Position numbers and translations under genes: made by a program. DNA of 64,000 bases, taken from assembly GCA_964637695.1 (NCBI GenBank), contig CAZWVF010000006.1, forward strand, positions 9,114 to 73,113, given 5' to 3'. The notes beneath the pieces were generated by a model that did not search any database, had not been told where the DNA came from, and was given only the letters and a program-made list of their open reading frames with translations. The first letter of the stretch is position 1, and each line of letters starts with the position of its first letter. Source of the DNA: JAGLTZ01 sp964637695 (GTDB lineage: Bacteria; Blakebacterota; Blakebacteria; Blakebacterales; Blakebacteraceae). This document shows, piece by piece, positions 51,327-60,379 of the stretch.

Positions 51327-52991
51327 TCAGTCCTGCCTGGAACGTGCCACATCGGGTGCCTGCATCAGTTTCAGTACCGGCGAATCCCTTCTCGCACGTA
51401 TTCCCCGATCGAAGAAGTTCCAGGCCGCAAGACCGTCGGAAATCTCCGGCTCCAGAAGGGTGAAAACCAGAGCACCCAGCGGTTGTGCGGTCGATATGAA
51501 ATACCAGCCCTCAGGCACATCAAACTGTTCATTCCTGTAGTCACCAAAGATGGTTATCAGCCTGTGGCCCTGATATGAACGCTCTGCCACGTTGAGGGAA
51601 TCGACCCTGAAAACCTGTACGCCGCCGGTCCATGAGCCTTCAAGCCTCTCAACTGCAATACCGTGCAACCTCAGAAGATCGATCGCCTCCGGGTAGGCAA
51701 CCGGTATTATGTAACCCGCCGGGAATGGCCTTGTATCAGCAGCCCGGTAAACCGTGAATACCTCCATCTCTGCTTCCTCAATACGTCCCGATGGAGTACC
51801 CCTGCCCCTGCCGGAAGGATTCGTAGCAGGTTTCATGACTTCGTATGTGACCATCTCCCTGCCGCGGCTGACAAGCTCGAAGCGTACACCCTGTGCGGGT
51901 GCTGAAGCAGGATCGTTCCCCCAGGCCACAACCTGCTCTTCAGCCTCCCTGGTGATCCTGATGATCTCTTCGGCGTGCTCGCCGGCGAAACGAGCCGCCT
52001 CGCGCACCAGCCAGTAGCTGGCACTCAGACGTGTACGGAACGGCCTGTACGATACGGCCTCGCTGAGTATGCTTATCATTCCTCTCATGCCCATGTAGTT
52101 GGACGCAAATCGCGGTTCCCAGCTGAAGGTCCTCCAGGAGGTCGGGGGGTTCTGCCCCCTGCCGTGGTTGCCGTAATCGAAGATCGCATGTCCGTGCCCG
52201 GCCAGTCTATTTCTCAATTCGATCAGCATGACATCGTTAGTGAACTGCACCGGACCCTGCGGGGCGGTAGGCGTCATTGGAGCTGCATAGGTGAGATCGT
52301 ATCCGTGTCGGGAACCGTTGGTCGTATGCAGGTCCATGAAGATGTGCGGACGCCACTGGTTGATCAGACCTGCAAATGTGTTCCTGGTCTCGGGCGCCTC
52401 GGCCTTGATGTAGTCGCGGTTCAGGTCGAGTCCCATGCCGTTATACCGGATGCCGACCTCTTCCGGCCCGTTCTGACCCCTTCTGTTACGGGATACAGGG
52501 GCCCACTTCTCGTTGCCGTCAGCATTGTATATGGGATTCACCAGCAGTATGACGTCATCCAGGATCGACTGCGCCTCTCCAAGTGTCACATCCCTCAACA
52601 GCATCAGGAGCGCATCTTTGCCCTCCACCTCTCCCGCATGGATATTGCCCTGCAGGTAGATGATCGGCTTGCCGCTGGCGTGTGCTTCGGTCGGAGTAGT
52701 GACCAGGGGACGTGAGGCAACCACCAGAGGCATTTCCCTTCCCTCTGTCGTCCTGCCCTGTGACCAGACGTAGATATCTGCTCCTGATGACCGGAGCATC
52801 CGGAGCCATGCCCACACATCTTCGAAGGTCGCCGTCCTGGTAAAATCGGATGCTTCGGCCACTGTCAGGGGCAGGTCGCCCGTATCGACGACAGGTTGCC
52901 CTGCTGCAGGAACGGCGTACAGTACCGACGATAACAGCAATAATACAAGAACTCCTGTGCACCTTATCTTCAATTTAACATTACGATCCAA
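51327..52991 (-). CDS. Secreted M14-family zinc carboxypeptidase-like protein
   Basis: About 554 residues with a signal peptide (basic start, then CTGVLVLLLLSSVLYAVPAAG). The zinc site is QGNIHAGEVEGKD (H-x-x-E) and FMDLHTTNGSRHGYDLTYA (His); the catalytic Glu lies in MISILSEAVSYR. The catalytic domain covers about residues 70-330 and is followed by a 220-residue beta-rich C-terminal part. No ATG fits: TTG 52991 has AGGGAG 7 nt upstream and gives a normal signal peptide, whereas the first ATG (53051) overlaps the carboxyltransferase gene. A periplasmic or extracellular peptidase is likely. Confidence 0.85.
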   Translation of the reverse strand: MDRNVKLKIRCTGVLVLLLLSSVLYAVPAAGQPVVDTGDLPLTVAEASDFTRTATFEDVWAWLRMLRSSGADIYVWSQGRTTEGREMPLVVASRPLVTTPTEAHASGKPIIYLQGNIHAGEVEGKDALLMLLRDVTLGEAQSILDDVILLVNPIYNADGNEKWAPVSRNRRGQNGPEEVGIRYNGMGLDLNRDYIKAEAPETRNTFAGLINQWRPHIFMDLHTTNGSRHGYDLTYAAPMTPTAPQGPVQFTNDVMLIELRNRLAGHGHAIFDYGNHGRGQNPPTSWRTFSWEPRFASNYMGMRGMISILSEAVSYRPFRTRLSASYWLVREAARFAGEHAEEIIRITREAEEQVVAWGNDPASAPAQGVRFELVSRGREMVTYEVMKPATNPSGRGRGTPSGRIEEAEMEVFTVYRAADTRPFPAGYIIPVAYPEAIDLLRLHGIAVERLEGSWTGGVQVFRVDSLNVAERSYQGHRLITIFGDYRNEQFDVPEGWYFISTAQPLGALVFTLLEPEISDGLAAWNFFDRGIRARRDSPVLKLMQAPDVARSRQD

Positions 52992-53031
52992 GTCTCTGCT
53001 CCCTGTGGTTACCCCGATAAAAGCGCCATTG

Positions 53032-54582
53032 TCACAACGGAATGTTTCCATGCTTCTTCGGAGGATTCCTGTCTACCTTCGTTTCCAGCATTATCAGCGC
53101 TTCGACGAGGCGGCGGCGTGTAGTATTTGGCTCGATGATGTCATCGACGTAGCCTCGCTGGGCCGCAATGTAGGGATTGGCAAAGGCATCCCTGTACTCT
53201 TCCACCCGCTTTTCAGTTGCCTCTTCCGGATCTTCCCCGCTCTCGATTTCCTTCTTGAAGATTATCTCCACGGCACCCTTCGGGCCCATGACGGCGATCT
53301 CGGCCGCAGGCCAGGCAAAGTTCACATCGCCCCTTATATGCCTGGAACTCATGACGTCGTATGCACCCCCATACGCCTTGCGCGTAATTACCGTCAGCTT
53401 GGGGACCGTAGCTTCGCAGAAAGCATAGAGCAGCTTTGCTCCATGCTTGATGATCCCGCCGTGTTCCTGTTCGAGACCGGGCAGGAAGCCGGGAACGTCT
53501 TCGAACGTGATCAGCGGGATATTGAACGCATCGCAGAAGCGGATGAACCTGGCACCCTTCAATGAAGCCTTGATGTCAAGAACCCCGGCCAGCTCTGCAG
53601 GCTGGTTGGCCACTATGCCTACAGACCGTCCATCCAATCTGGCGAATCCCACGATGATGTTCCCGGCATAATTCCTGTGCACCTCGAGGAATTCGCCGTG
53701 ATCCACGATTTTTCCGATCAAATCATGCATGTCGTAAGGTTTGTTCGGATTCTCGGGCACAAGTGTGTCCAGATCGGGATCCGCCCGATCGATCGGATCG
53801 TCACAATCAATCTGCGGGGGATCCTCCCGGTTGTTGCCGGGTATGTAGGAGACCAGTTTCTTCAGGCATTCGAGTGCCTCTACCTCATTATCAGCTGCAA
53901 AATGCGCCACGCCGGAGATGGAAGCGTGGACGTCGGCGCCACCCAGCTCTTCAAACGAGACATCTTCGTGTGTCACTGTCTTCACTACATTGGGACCTGT
54001 CACGAACATGTATGATGTATTGCGGACCATGATGATGAAATCTGTTATCGCGGGACTGTAGACAGCACCACCCGCACAGGGCCCCAGAACCGCGCTGATC
54101 TGAGGGATCACACCGCTGGCCAGGGTGTTCCTGAGAAATATCTCGGCATATCCACCCAGACTTACAACACCCTCCTGAATACGGGCTCCACCGGAATCGT
54201 TCAGACCTATTACAGGGACCCCGACCTTCATGGCACTGTCCATCAGTTTGCAGATCTTCTCTGCGTGTGCTTCTGAAAGAGAGCCGCCGAATACAGTAAA
54301 GTCCTGGCTGAATATGAATACCAGTCTTCCATCAATTCTCCCGTGACCGGTAACCACCCCATCACCCAGGATCCTGTTGTTCTCCATGTCGAAACCGGTT
54401 GATCGATGAGTCACGAACATGCCCTGTTCGACGAAAGTGCCCTCATCAATCAGCAGCTCAATCCGTTCCCTGGCTGTCAGCTTCCCCTTTTTGTGCTGTT
54501 GTTCGATCCGTTCCAGACCACCCCCTTTCAGTGCCTGTTCGCGCATCGCCTTCAATTTCTCTATCCTGTCGTGATCACTCAT
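53032..54582 (-). CDS. Acyl-CoA carboxylase carboxyltransferase (propionyl-/methylmalonyl-CoA type beta subunit)
   Basis: A 516-residue two-domain carboxyltransferase. LTARERIELLIDEGTFVEQG opens the N-terminal crotonase-like domain. Glycine-rich acyl-CoA/oxyanion motifs GLNDSGGARIQEGVVSLGGY and GPCAGGAVYSPAITDFIIM follow. The C-terminal domain includes TFEDVPGFLPGLEQEHGGII and RKAYGGAYDVMSSRHIRGD. Size and motifs match PccB/MmdA rather than the split AccA/AccD of fatty acid synthesis. With the biotin carboxylase and carrier nearby it should form a propionyl-CoA carboxylase (or methylmalonyl-CoA decarboxylase) complex. Confidence 0.92.
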   Translation of the reverse strand: MSDHDRIEKLKAMREQALKGGGLERIEQQHKKGKLTARERIELLIDEGTFVEQGMFVTHRSTGFDMENNRILGDGVVTGHGRIDGRLVFIFSQDFTVFGGSLSEAHAEKICKLMDSAMKVGVPVIGLNDSGGARIQEGVVSLGGYAEIFLRNTLASGVIPQISAVLGPCAGGAVYSPAITDFIIMVRNTSYMFVTGPNVVKTVTHEDVSFEELGGADVHASISGVAHFAADNEVEALECLKKLVSYIPGNNREDPPQIDCDDPIDRADPDLDTLVPENPNKPYDMHDLIGKIVDHGEFLEVHRNYAGNIIVGFARLDGRSVGIVANQPAELAGVLDIKASLKGARFIRFCDAFNIPLITFEDVPGFLPGLEQEHGGIIKHGAKLLYAFCEATVPKLTVITRKAYGGAYDVMSSRHIRGDVNFAWPAAEIAVMGPKGAVEIIFKKEIESGEDPEEATEKRVEEYRDAFANPYIAAQRGYVDDIIEPNTTRRRLVEALIMLETKVDRNPPKKHGNIPL

Positions 54583-55168
54583 GTCCGCACAACTTTTCGT
54601 AAAGAGCCCTGGCTTTCATTTTCAGTTCCTCAATTGAGTCATTATTGTCGAGCACATGATCTGCCCTCTCGATTATCTTTTCCTGCGGGAGCTGAGCAGT
54701 CATTCGGGCCGATGCCTGATCTGGTGAAAGTTCAGAGATATCAACCAGACGTCGTATCCGCTCTGCACGATCTGCTGTAACAGCAATCACTACGTCGAAT
54801 TCGTCAGCATAACCGGTGTCGACCGCAATCGCGGTTTCAACAACAAAGCATCCCTCTTCCTCTGCGAGCTGTTCAAAACGTCTTGCGATTTCAGCTGTTA
54901 CCGGTGGGTGTACTATTGAATTGACCAGCTGCAGGGCGTCTGGATGGTGGAAGATATACGCGGCCAGCTCAGCTCGCTTCAGCTCTCCATCCGGGGTAAA
55001 GAAGGACCGCCCGAGGGCTTCTGTGAGACTCTCTCTTACAGGTGGAGTTGAAGAGATCGTTTTTGCGAGGTCATCGGCATTCTCAACATGGGCACCCATG
55101 TCGGCGAACATCCTGGCTACGGTTGTTTTGCCGCTGGCAATGCCTCCCGTCAGACATACCCGTTTCAG
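54575..55168 (-). CDS. coaE: Dephospho-CoA kinase, probable CTG start
   Basis: The last step of CoA synthesis. From ATG 55111 the protein (178 residues) would lack the P-loop. Reading upstream in the same frame restores the family start LKRVCLTGGIASGKTTVARM, whose GGIASGKTT is the Walker A. The only codon that can begin it is CTG 55168-55166, which overlaps the tatA stop as CTGA and has GGGGAG 7 nt upstream. Further motifs are VNSIVHPPV and FVVETAIAVDTGYADEFDVV. Full length would be 197 residues, normal for CoaE. Its stop overlaps the carboxyltransferase start by 8 nt. Confidence 0.87.
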   Translation of the reverse strand: MKRVCLTGGIASGKTTVARMFADMGAHVENADDLAKTISSTPPVRESLTEALGRSFFTPDGELKRAELAAYIFHHPDALQLVNSIVHPPVTAEIARRFEQLAEEEGCFVVETAIAVDTGYADEFDVVIAVTADRAERIRRLVDISELSPDQASARMTAQLPQEKIIERADHVLDNNDSIEELKMKARALYEKLCGHE

Positions 55169-55455
55169 CTTGCCTCTCCCCGGGTGGTACCTTCGTCATC
55201 ATCGGTACCTTCTGTTTCAGCGCCCTGATCGGTCAGCTCCTGTGACTCTGGCGGCGGCATTTCCTTCCTGGAGCTCGAATCAGTGGCCCGATCCATCTCC
55301 CTGGTAATCTCTAACTGAACGTCCCTGGCCGCCTTTCTGAATTCCGCCATCCCCTTTCCCAGACCGCGGGCGATTTCAGGTAATTTCTTGGAACCGAAAA
55401 ATATCAGGGCCAGAAGCAACAGGAGAAAAAGCTCTTGTGTGCCTATTCCACCCAT
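55165..55455 (-). CDS. tatA: Twin-arginine translocase TatA/TatB-type subunit
   Basis: A 96-residue protein: one N-terminal membrane helix (LFLLLLLALIFFG), the conserved FG hinge, then an amphipathic helix (KKLPEIARGLGKGMAEFRKA) and an acidic, disordered tail. It is a TatA/B/E pore component; TatA versus TatB cannot be decided by sequence alone. tatC is not in the window. It is followed by coaE with a CTGA overlap. Confidence 0.9.
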   Translation of the reverse strand: MGGIGTQELFLLLLLALIFFGSKKLPEIARGLGKGMAEFRKAARDVQLEITREMDRATDSSSRKEMPPPESQELTDQGAETEGTDDDEGTTRGEAS

Positions 55456-55503
55456 TTCGTTCTCTCCTTGCCTGTCAACTTGCCGTTCTACAGATACAGG
55501 ATA

Positions 55504-55770
55504 TTATCTGAACCAGCGGAAATAGTATGACGCAAAAAGGATACCCAGTACACCTGCCACGTTGATCTTGAAGCCCAGCCCGATTGTGAAATTAACAACT
55601 GCAAGGTTGATATACAACGGACCGAATCCTATCTCGGCGGCCGCCAGAAAGAATTGCCGTACAACCCCTTCCGGCAGGATCAGACCCAGAAGTTCACCCA
55701 GAATAGAACCGATAACCGCTCCGCAGACAAGCCAGAGGGTAAGGATTCCGATGCGGCGATTACGTGCCAT
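55504..55770 (-). CDS. DUF4321 small membrane protein
   Basis: An 88-residue protein with two hydrophobic stretches (ILTLWLVCGAVIGSILGELL and YINLAVVNFTIGLGFKINVAGVLGILF) and the C-terminal YYFRWFR. The GxxLGELLGLILPEG motif and the length fit DUF4321, a family of unknown function found next to tat and phospholipid genes. The start overlaps the pssA 3' end by 11 nt. Confidence 0.82.
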   Translation of the reverse strand: MARNRRIGILTLWLVCGAVIGSILGELLGLILPEGVVRQFFLAAAEIGFGPLYINLAVVNFTIGLGFKINVAGVLGILFASYYFRWFR

Positions 55771-56497
55771 TATCTGCCCCCGTTGCTGTCATTCCATCCG
55801 GTTTACTCTTCATTAATGCCCGCAAAGGCCCGTGTCCCAGATACAGCAGTGCTACAGGAAGTCCTGTGAACGTCGGTTTTATAATAATAAAGAGAATTAC
55901 AGCCGCGGCTATCCACCATTTCACCGTATTGCGTCTCTCCTGCAGACCGAATTCAGGAAATTTCTCATACTCTATCCGACTTATCATCAAAAAGGAACAC
56001 GAACAGACCAGGATGAACGCGGCTGCAGAATGTGGCATGTTACCCCACATGGCATTCTCGAACAGCCAGAAGGCTGCGATCGCCAGCCCGGCCCCTGTGA
56101 TCGGCAGACCTTCGAACCTGCCTCCGGGCACTTTCGAACCTGACCATATGAATCTGGCCAGTCTCCACGTTCCGGCCATGATGAACAGAGCACCAAAGAG
56201 AACGGAATAGAGCTGAAGTACGTCGGGATTTGCCGCAACTATCAGAACGGCAGGCGCAACACCGAAAGATACCAGGTCGGCCAGCGAATCAAATTCACGT
56301 CCCCACGGTGCCGGCTGCCTGCCACCCCGTCTGGCCACCGGGCCATCTATGGCATCGAGGACACCGGCCATAACTATCATCCAGACCGCCGTCTCGAGCC
56401 GGGGCCCTCCCCGGCCGACTGCCTGGGGAAGAGTCATCATCATGATGGCAGCAAATCCCAGGAGCAGATTGCTCGATGTCAGCAGAGTCGACAGCAT
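55760..56497 (-). CDS. pssA: CDP-diacylglycerol-serine O-phosphatidyltransferase
   Basis: A 245-residue membrane enzyme with a CDP-alcohol phosphotransferase motif (DAIDGPVARRGG..GREFDSLADLVSFGVAPA) and about seven hydrophobic segments. LVSFGVAPAVL is typical of the type II phosphatidylserine synthase subclass. It makes phosphatidylserine for the decarboxylase encoded just upstream, so the pair supplies phosphatidylethanolamine. The C-terminus overlaps the DUF4321 gene by 11 nt. Confidence 0.9.
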   Translation of the reverse strand: MLSTLLTSSNLLLGFAAIMMMTLPQAVGRGGPRLETAVWMIVMAGVLDAIDGPVARRGGRQPAPWGREFDSLADLVSFGVAPAVLIVAANPDVLQLYSVLFGALFIMAGTWRLARFIWSGSKVPGGRFEGLPITGAGLAIAAFWLFENAMWGNMPHSAAAFILVCSCSFLMISRIEYEKFPEFGLQERRNTVKWWIAAAVILFIIIKPTFTGLPVALLYLGHGPLRALMKSKPDGMTATGADNGT

Positions 56498-56507
56498 TCA
56501 CACGACC

Positions 56508-57152
56508 TCATTCAGATACGGCATCTTCACGGAGGGCGACCGGTGTCACTCCGGCCAGCACACGCGCTCCCTTTTCGACGGTGATCGTGTATCCCGGGGG
56601 GAATTCGACTTCGGTTCTGCTTCCGAACCGGATCAGACCTATGCGGACACCGCGACCAACCTCTCCCTCTCCGGAAAGATATGGGAGAATACGCCGGGTC
56701 AGCAAGCCTGCGACCAGGCTTACTTTCATGTCGCCCAATTCCGTCCGGCAATCCAGCACCAATCTGGCATTGGATGAAGTACGGGGTGATCCAGCGGCAT
56801 GATGAGTTCCGCCTTTCTGTGAAATACCATCTATCCGGCAGGCAAGAGGCATCCTGATCACGTGTACGTCAGTCAACCGCAGATAAACCGAAATCCTTGC
56901 TCCCCCCTCATCACTGACTGCTTCGATCACCCTGCCGTCAGCAGGCGAAAGAGCGGCATCGGGTGACAATCCCGGTTCCGGTTCCCTCTGTGGATCGCGG
57001 AAGAAAAATATAAAAAGCAGAAGGCTGATGAGAAATGGGAGAGGAAGCCAGTCAGGAAGGTCGAGAATGCCGGTCCACCAGACCGTATACAGAACTGCAA
57101 AAGCTCCCAGGGCACCGACAACGAACACTCCGCCTCCGCGTGCCAGGCGCAT
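56508..57152 (-). CDS. psd: Phosphatidylserine decarboxylase proenzyme, short form
   Basis: A 214-residue pyruvoyl-dependent enzyme of the short (PSD-A-like) type. Two N-terminal hydrophobic segments anchor it. FFRDPQREP and SPADGRVIEAV are family motifs; the self-cleavage site is FGSRTEVEFPPG, where Ser becomes the pyruvoyl group of the small C-terminal chain. KVSLVAGLLTRRILPYLSG precedes it. It converts phosphatidylserine to phosphatidylethanolamine and stands 10 nt upstream of pssA. Confidence 0.9.
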   Translation of the reverse strand: MRLARGGGVFVVGALGAFAVLYTVWWTGILDLPDWLPLPFLISLLLFIFFFRDPQREPEPGLSPDAALSPADGRVIEAVSDEGGARISVYLRLTDVHVIRMPLACRIDGISQKGGTHHAAGSPRTSSNARLVLDCRTELGDMKVSLVAGLLTRRILPYLSGEGEVGRGVRIGLIRFGSRTEVEFPPGYTITVEKGARVLAGVTPVALREDAVSE

Positions 57153-57164
57153 AACAGCGGTGAA

Positions 57165-58428
57165 CTAGCTCAATCCGACACGCGAGAAAATAGTGTCCAC
57201 ATGGAGGAGCTGCCTTCTGGCGTCAAAGCAGGCGGTTATTTCATCTGCGGAGAGCTTCTCTGTGATCCTCTCGTCGCTTTCAATCAGCTCTCTGAAAGTC
57301 TTTTCTCTCTTCTCCCACGCCTCCATGGCGTTCTGCTGAACGACGGAATACGCCGCATCGCGTTCCATGCCCGATTCTACCAGAGCCGTGAGAACCACCT
57401 GGCTCGAAACCAGCCCGCCCATCGAATCGAGGTTCTCCATCATTCTATCTTCATAGACAACCATGTTCTCCACAACGTCGATCATCCTGGATAGCATGTA
57501 ATCGAGTGCGATGCAGCTATCCGGAATTATAATCCTTTCCGGAGCGCTGTTGGTGATGTCGCGTTCATGCCACAGCTCAACATTCTCCAGTCCCACCTGT
57601 GCCCATCCGCGCAGCAGGCGGGCCATACCCGTGACCCTCTCACAAACGATGGGGTTGCGCTTGTGAGGCATCGAGGAAGAACCCTTCTGTCCCTTTCTGA
57701 AACCTTCCTCCACCTCCAGGATCTCGGTGCGCTGCAGGTTCCTGATCTCGGTGGCGAGCCGGCCGAGGGTCGCACCGATGCCGGCCAGAACTGAAAGAAA
57801 GTGGGCATGCCGGTCGCGCTGCACGATCTGGCTGCTGGCCGGTGCAGGCTGCAGACCGAGTTTACCGCAGACGTATTCTTCGATTTCCGGCTCCAGGTGA
57901 GCGAATGTACCGACAGATCCTGAAATTTTCCCGACCGCCACGCCTTCGACAGCCCTCTCGAGCCGTTCCCTTTGCCGTCGCAGTTCGTCGTAGTAGATCG
58001 CAAGTTTGAGACCGAAGGTGACAGGTTCTGCGTGGACTCCATGCGTGCGCCCCACACAGATTGTATTCCTGTTCTCTCTGGCCCGGTTTCCCACCGCTTC
58101 CCTCAGGGCATCGAGACCATCCAGAAGGATCTTCCCCGCCTCCTTCATCCTGATCCCCAGGGCCGTGTCCGATATGTCGTACGAGGTCATGCCGAGGTGT
58201 ATGAACCTGCTCTCGGGACCAACGTGTTCCCCGACACTCGTCAGGAAGGCTATCACGTCGTGCCTGACTTCGGCTTCAATCTCCAGGATCCGGCCGATAT
58301 CGAACGCAGCTTTCTCCTTTATGACCTCAACGGCTTCAGCCGGTATACGCCCCATATCCCGCTGGGCTTCACAGGCCAGTATCTCCACCTGAAGCCACGT
58401 TTCGAATTTGTGCTCTTCGCTCCAGATT
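57165..58428 (-). CDS. purB: Adenylosuccinate lyase, N-terminus lost in assembly gap
   Basis: 421 residues up to gap 2. The visible chain starts IWSEEHKFETWLQVEILACE, which in full-length enzymes lies about a dozen residues after the start, so very little is missing. The signature KGSSSMPHKRNPIVCERV is intact, as are TSYDISDTALG and GRTHGVHAEP (catalytic His region). PurB acts twice in purine synthesis. The gene lies 12 nt upstream of psd. The missing codons and its ribosome-binding site are inside the N run. Confidence 0.92.
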
Positions 58429-58528
58429 NNNNNNNNNNNNNNNNNNNNNNNNNNNNNNNNNNNNNNNNNNNNNNNNNNNNNNNNNNNNNNNNNNNNNNNN
58501 NNNNNNNNNNNNNNNNNNNNNNNNNNNN
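58429..58528. other. Assembly gap 2 (100 N) between htrA and purB
   Basis: Exactly 100 N, so true length is unknown. Unlike gap 1, the flanks share no sequence. It removes the 3' end of the HtrA-like gene (including any PDZ domain), the intergenic region and the first codons of purB. Confidence 0.95.
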
Positions 58529-59580
58529 CCCCTCTCATTCCTCACACCGTATCGCCGGACATAGTACCCGTTGTTGTCGTCCGTCTGAAGGCCGGTCCAG
58601 GCACGGCTGATATGACCGTACGTTCTGACCTGGTCGAGAGCCTCCTTGGCCTGGTTGATCGGAATGGCGAATCCTATTCCCACCGATTCTCCGCTCTGAG
58701 AAAGTATGAAGGAATTGATCCCCACAACCTCTCCGAGCGTGTTGACCAGCGGCCCTCCCGAATTGCCGGGATTGATGGCGGCGTCGGTCTGTATGGTGCT
58801 TGGGAAGTAGCGAAGCTTGCCCTCACTTGCAGTTATGAACGAGCGCCCCACAGCGCTTACGACTCCGACTGAGACGCTGGGCTGGGGATCCTGGATCATG
58901 AAACCGAAGGGGCTTCCCAGGGCGATCACCCATTCGCCTATCATTATATCCTTCGAATCACCCATCTCTGCAACAGGGATATCATCGGGTGGATCGATCT
59001 TCAGAATCGCCAGATCGCGTCTGGGATCTGTATCGATCACAACACCTGTCAATTCGTTGCCATCATAGAATCTCACGGTGATATTGTCGGCGTTCTCCAC
59101 TACATGAGCATTGGTCAGGATGTAGCCGTCCTCAGAGATTATCACACCCGATCCCAGGCCCTGTCTCTGGCCGGTGTTCGGAGTACCGAATGAGAAGAAG
59201 TCGGAGAAAAAATCGGGAAATATGGAGCGCGTTGCGATTCTCTCGGTGACAAATACGGTTACGACCGCACGGTGCACCCTCTCTGTAGCAACAACAATTG
59301 CAGTTCGCCGCCCCTCTTCCAGCGTCTGGTTAACCGCCCGCCGGATCTCCTCCTGATGATCCGCCGATCCGGCATCCGAAAGCGTCGATTGGGAAACCGA
59401 TACCGAGGCGGCTTCGCTGGCGGCCGGAATTACACCACCCGGCACCCCACCTTCACTGCCGGCAGCGGTGACATCTGCTGAGGTCGCGTTCAGACCTTTC
59501 AGGGCCAGGAAGCCTCCGAATCCGCCGACGATTACGCCGGCTAATATGCTCACCAACCACGATGTAATTATTCTTTTCAT
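58529..59580 (-). CDS. DegP/HtrA-like trypsin-type serine protease, C-terminus lost in gap
   Basis: About 350 residues are visible before gap 2. An N-terminal signal anchor (about residues 8-30) precedes a 60-residue Ser/Ala-rich linker and the protease domain. The triad is His159 (GYILTNAHVVENA), Asp189 (DPRRDLAILKID) and Ser274 (INPGNSGGPLV). SGESVGIGFAIPINQAKEAL marks the end of the domain; the sequence then starts what would be a PDZ region. One or two PDZ domains are expected in the gap. It acts in periplasmic protein quality control. Confidence 0.92.
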
Positions 59581-59644
59581 ACTATCTTCACCACCAACTC
59601 CGTCTCATGTTCCCTCAAATTAGCACGGGTAAGAGACGGACCTT

Positions 59645-60313
59645 CTACAGTGCATCTCCTCCCCCGAGCGATTCCTGCGCTTTTCTGGCATCGGAGAGAA
59701 ATTTTTCTATGCCGATATCTGTGAGCGGGTGCCTGATGATCTGCATGATAACCTTGTGCGGTATCGTCACGATATCCGCACCCAGCATGGCTGCCTGGAC
59801 CACGTGCATAGGGTTCCGGATGCTGGCGGCCAGCACCTGCGTCTCGAAATCGTAGTTCTCCATGATCGTAACCAGCTGTTCGATCAGGTCCATTCCGTCG
59901 TGCTGGATGTCATCGAGACGTCCCAGGAAAGGACTTATGTATTTTGCACCGGCTTTCGCGCACATCAATCCCTGCACCGGATTGAATATCAGCGTCATGT
60001 TCGTTTTAATGCCCTCCGCAGTAACAGCTTTGCACGCTTTCAGGCCCTCAGCAATGGTGGGCAGCTTCACGACGATATTCGGGTGTATCCCGGCAAGGGT
60101 GTGTGCTTCGGAAATCATGCCCTCTTTGTCCATGGAGAGCACCTCAGCCGAAACCGGGCCATCCACGATCGAGCATATCTCTTTCAGCAGATCGTGATGT
60201 TCCCGCCCCTCCTTTGCAACAAGAGAGGGATTTGTTGTTACACCGTCCAGCACTCCCAGATCATTTGCCTCACGGATTTCGTCGACATTTGCCGTGTCCA
60301 GGAAAAATTTCAT
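59645..60313 (-). CDS. Transaldolase / fructose-6-phosphate aldolase-like (TalC/FSA family)
   Basis: A 222-residue TIM-barrel aldolase. MKFFLDTANVDEIREANDLG and GVTTNPSLVAKEG are the family start; NIVVKLPTIAEGLKA carries the Schiff-base Lys; LMCAKAGAKYISPFLGRLDD is also conserved. Short members of this family are either transaldolases or fructose-6-phosphate aldolases and cannot be told apart with certainty here. It lies between truA (66 nt upstream) and htrA (64 nt downstream). Confidence 0.9.
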   Translation of the reverse strand: MKFFLDTANVDEIREANDLGVLDGVTTNPSLVAKEGREHHDLLKEICSIVDGPVSAEVLSMDKEGMISEAHTLAGIHPNIVVKLPTIAEGLKACKAVTAEGIKTNMTLIFNPVQGLMCAKAGAKYISPFLGRLDDIQHDGMDLIEQLVTIMENYDFETQVLAASIRNPMHVVQAAMLGADIVTIPHKVIMQIIRHPLTDIGIEKFLSDARKAQESLGGGDAL

Positions 60314-60345
60314 CCGTTTCCTCCAAAGCAGTCATGCTTCATTAT

Positions 60346-60366
60346 TAACATTATGTAATAATGTTA
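60346..60366. promoter_or_regulatory. Perfect 9-bp AT-rich inverted repeat between truA and the transaldolase gene
   Basis: TAACATTAT-GTA-ATAATGTTA is perfectly symmetrical. It lies 33 nt before the transaldolase start and 14 nt after the truA stop in the direction of transcription. Its form fits a repressor operator or a weak hairpin terminator; the AT-rich stem argues against termination. A second inverted repeat (TGAGATA with TATCTCA) spans the end of truA at 60383-60404. Confidence 0.4.
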
Positions 60367-60379
60367 TCTTATTGTTATT

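Noticed and set aside
58369..58528. Extension of the HtrA frame through the N run into 58369-58428
   Set aside because: Frame across 100 N of unknown length is meaningless, and 58369-58428 belongs to purB.
58400..58560. Possibility that gap 2, like gap 1, is an unmerged contig overlap
   Set aside because: The flanking sequences share no common end, so a real gap remains.
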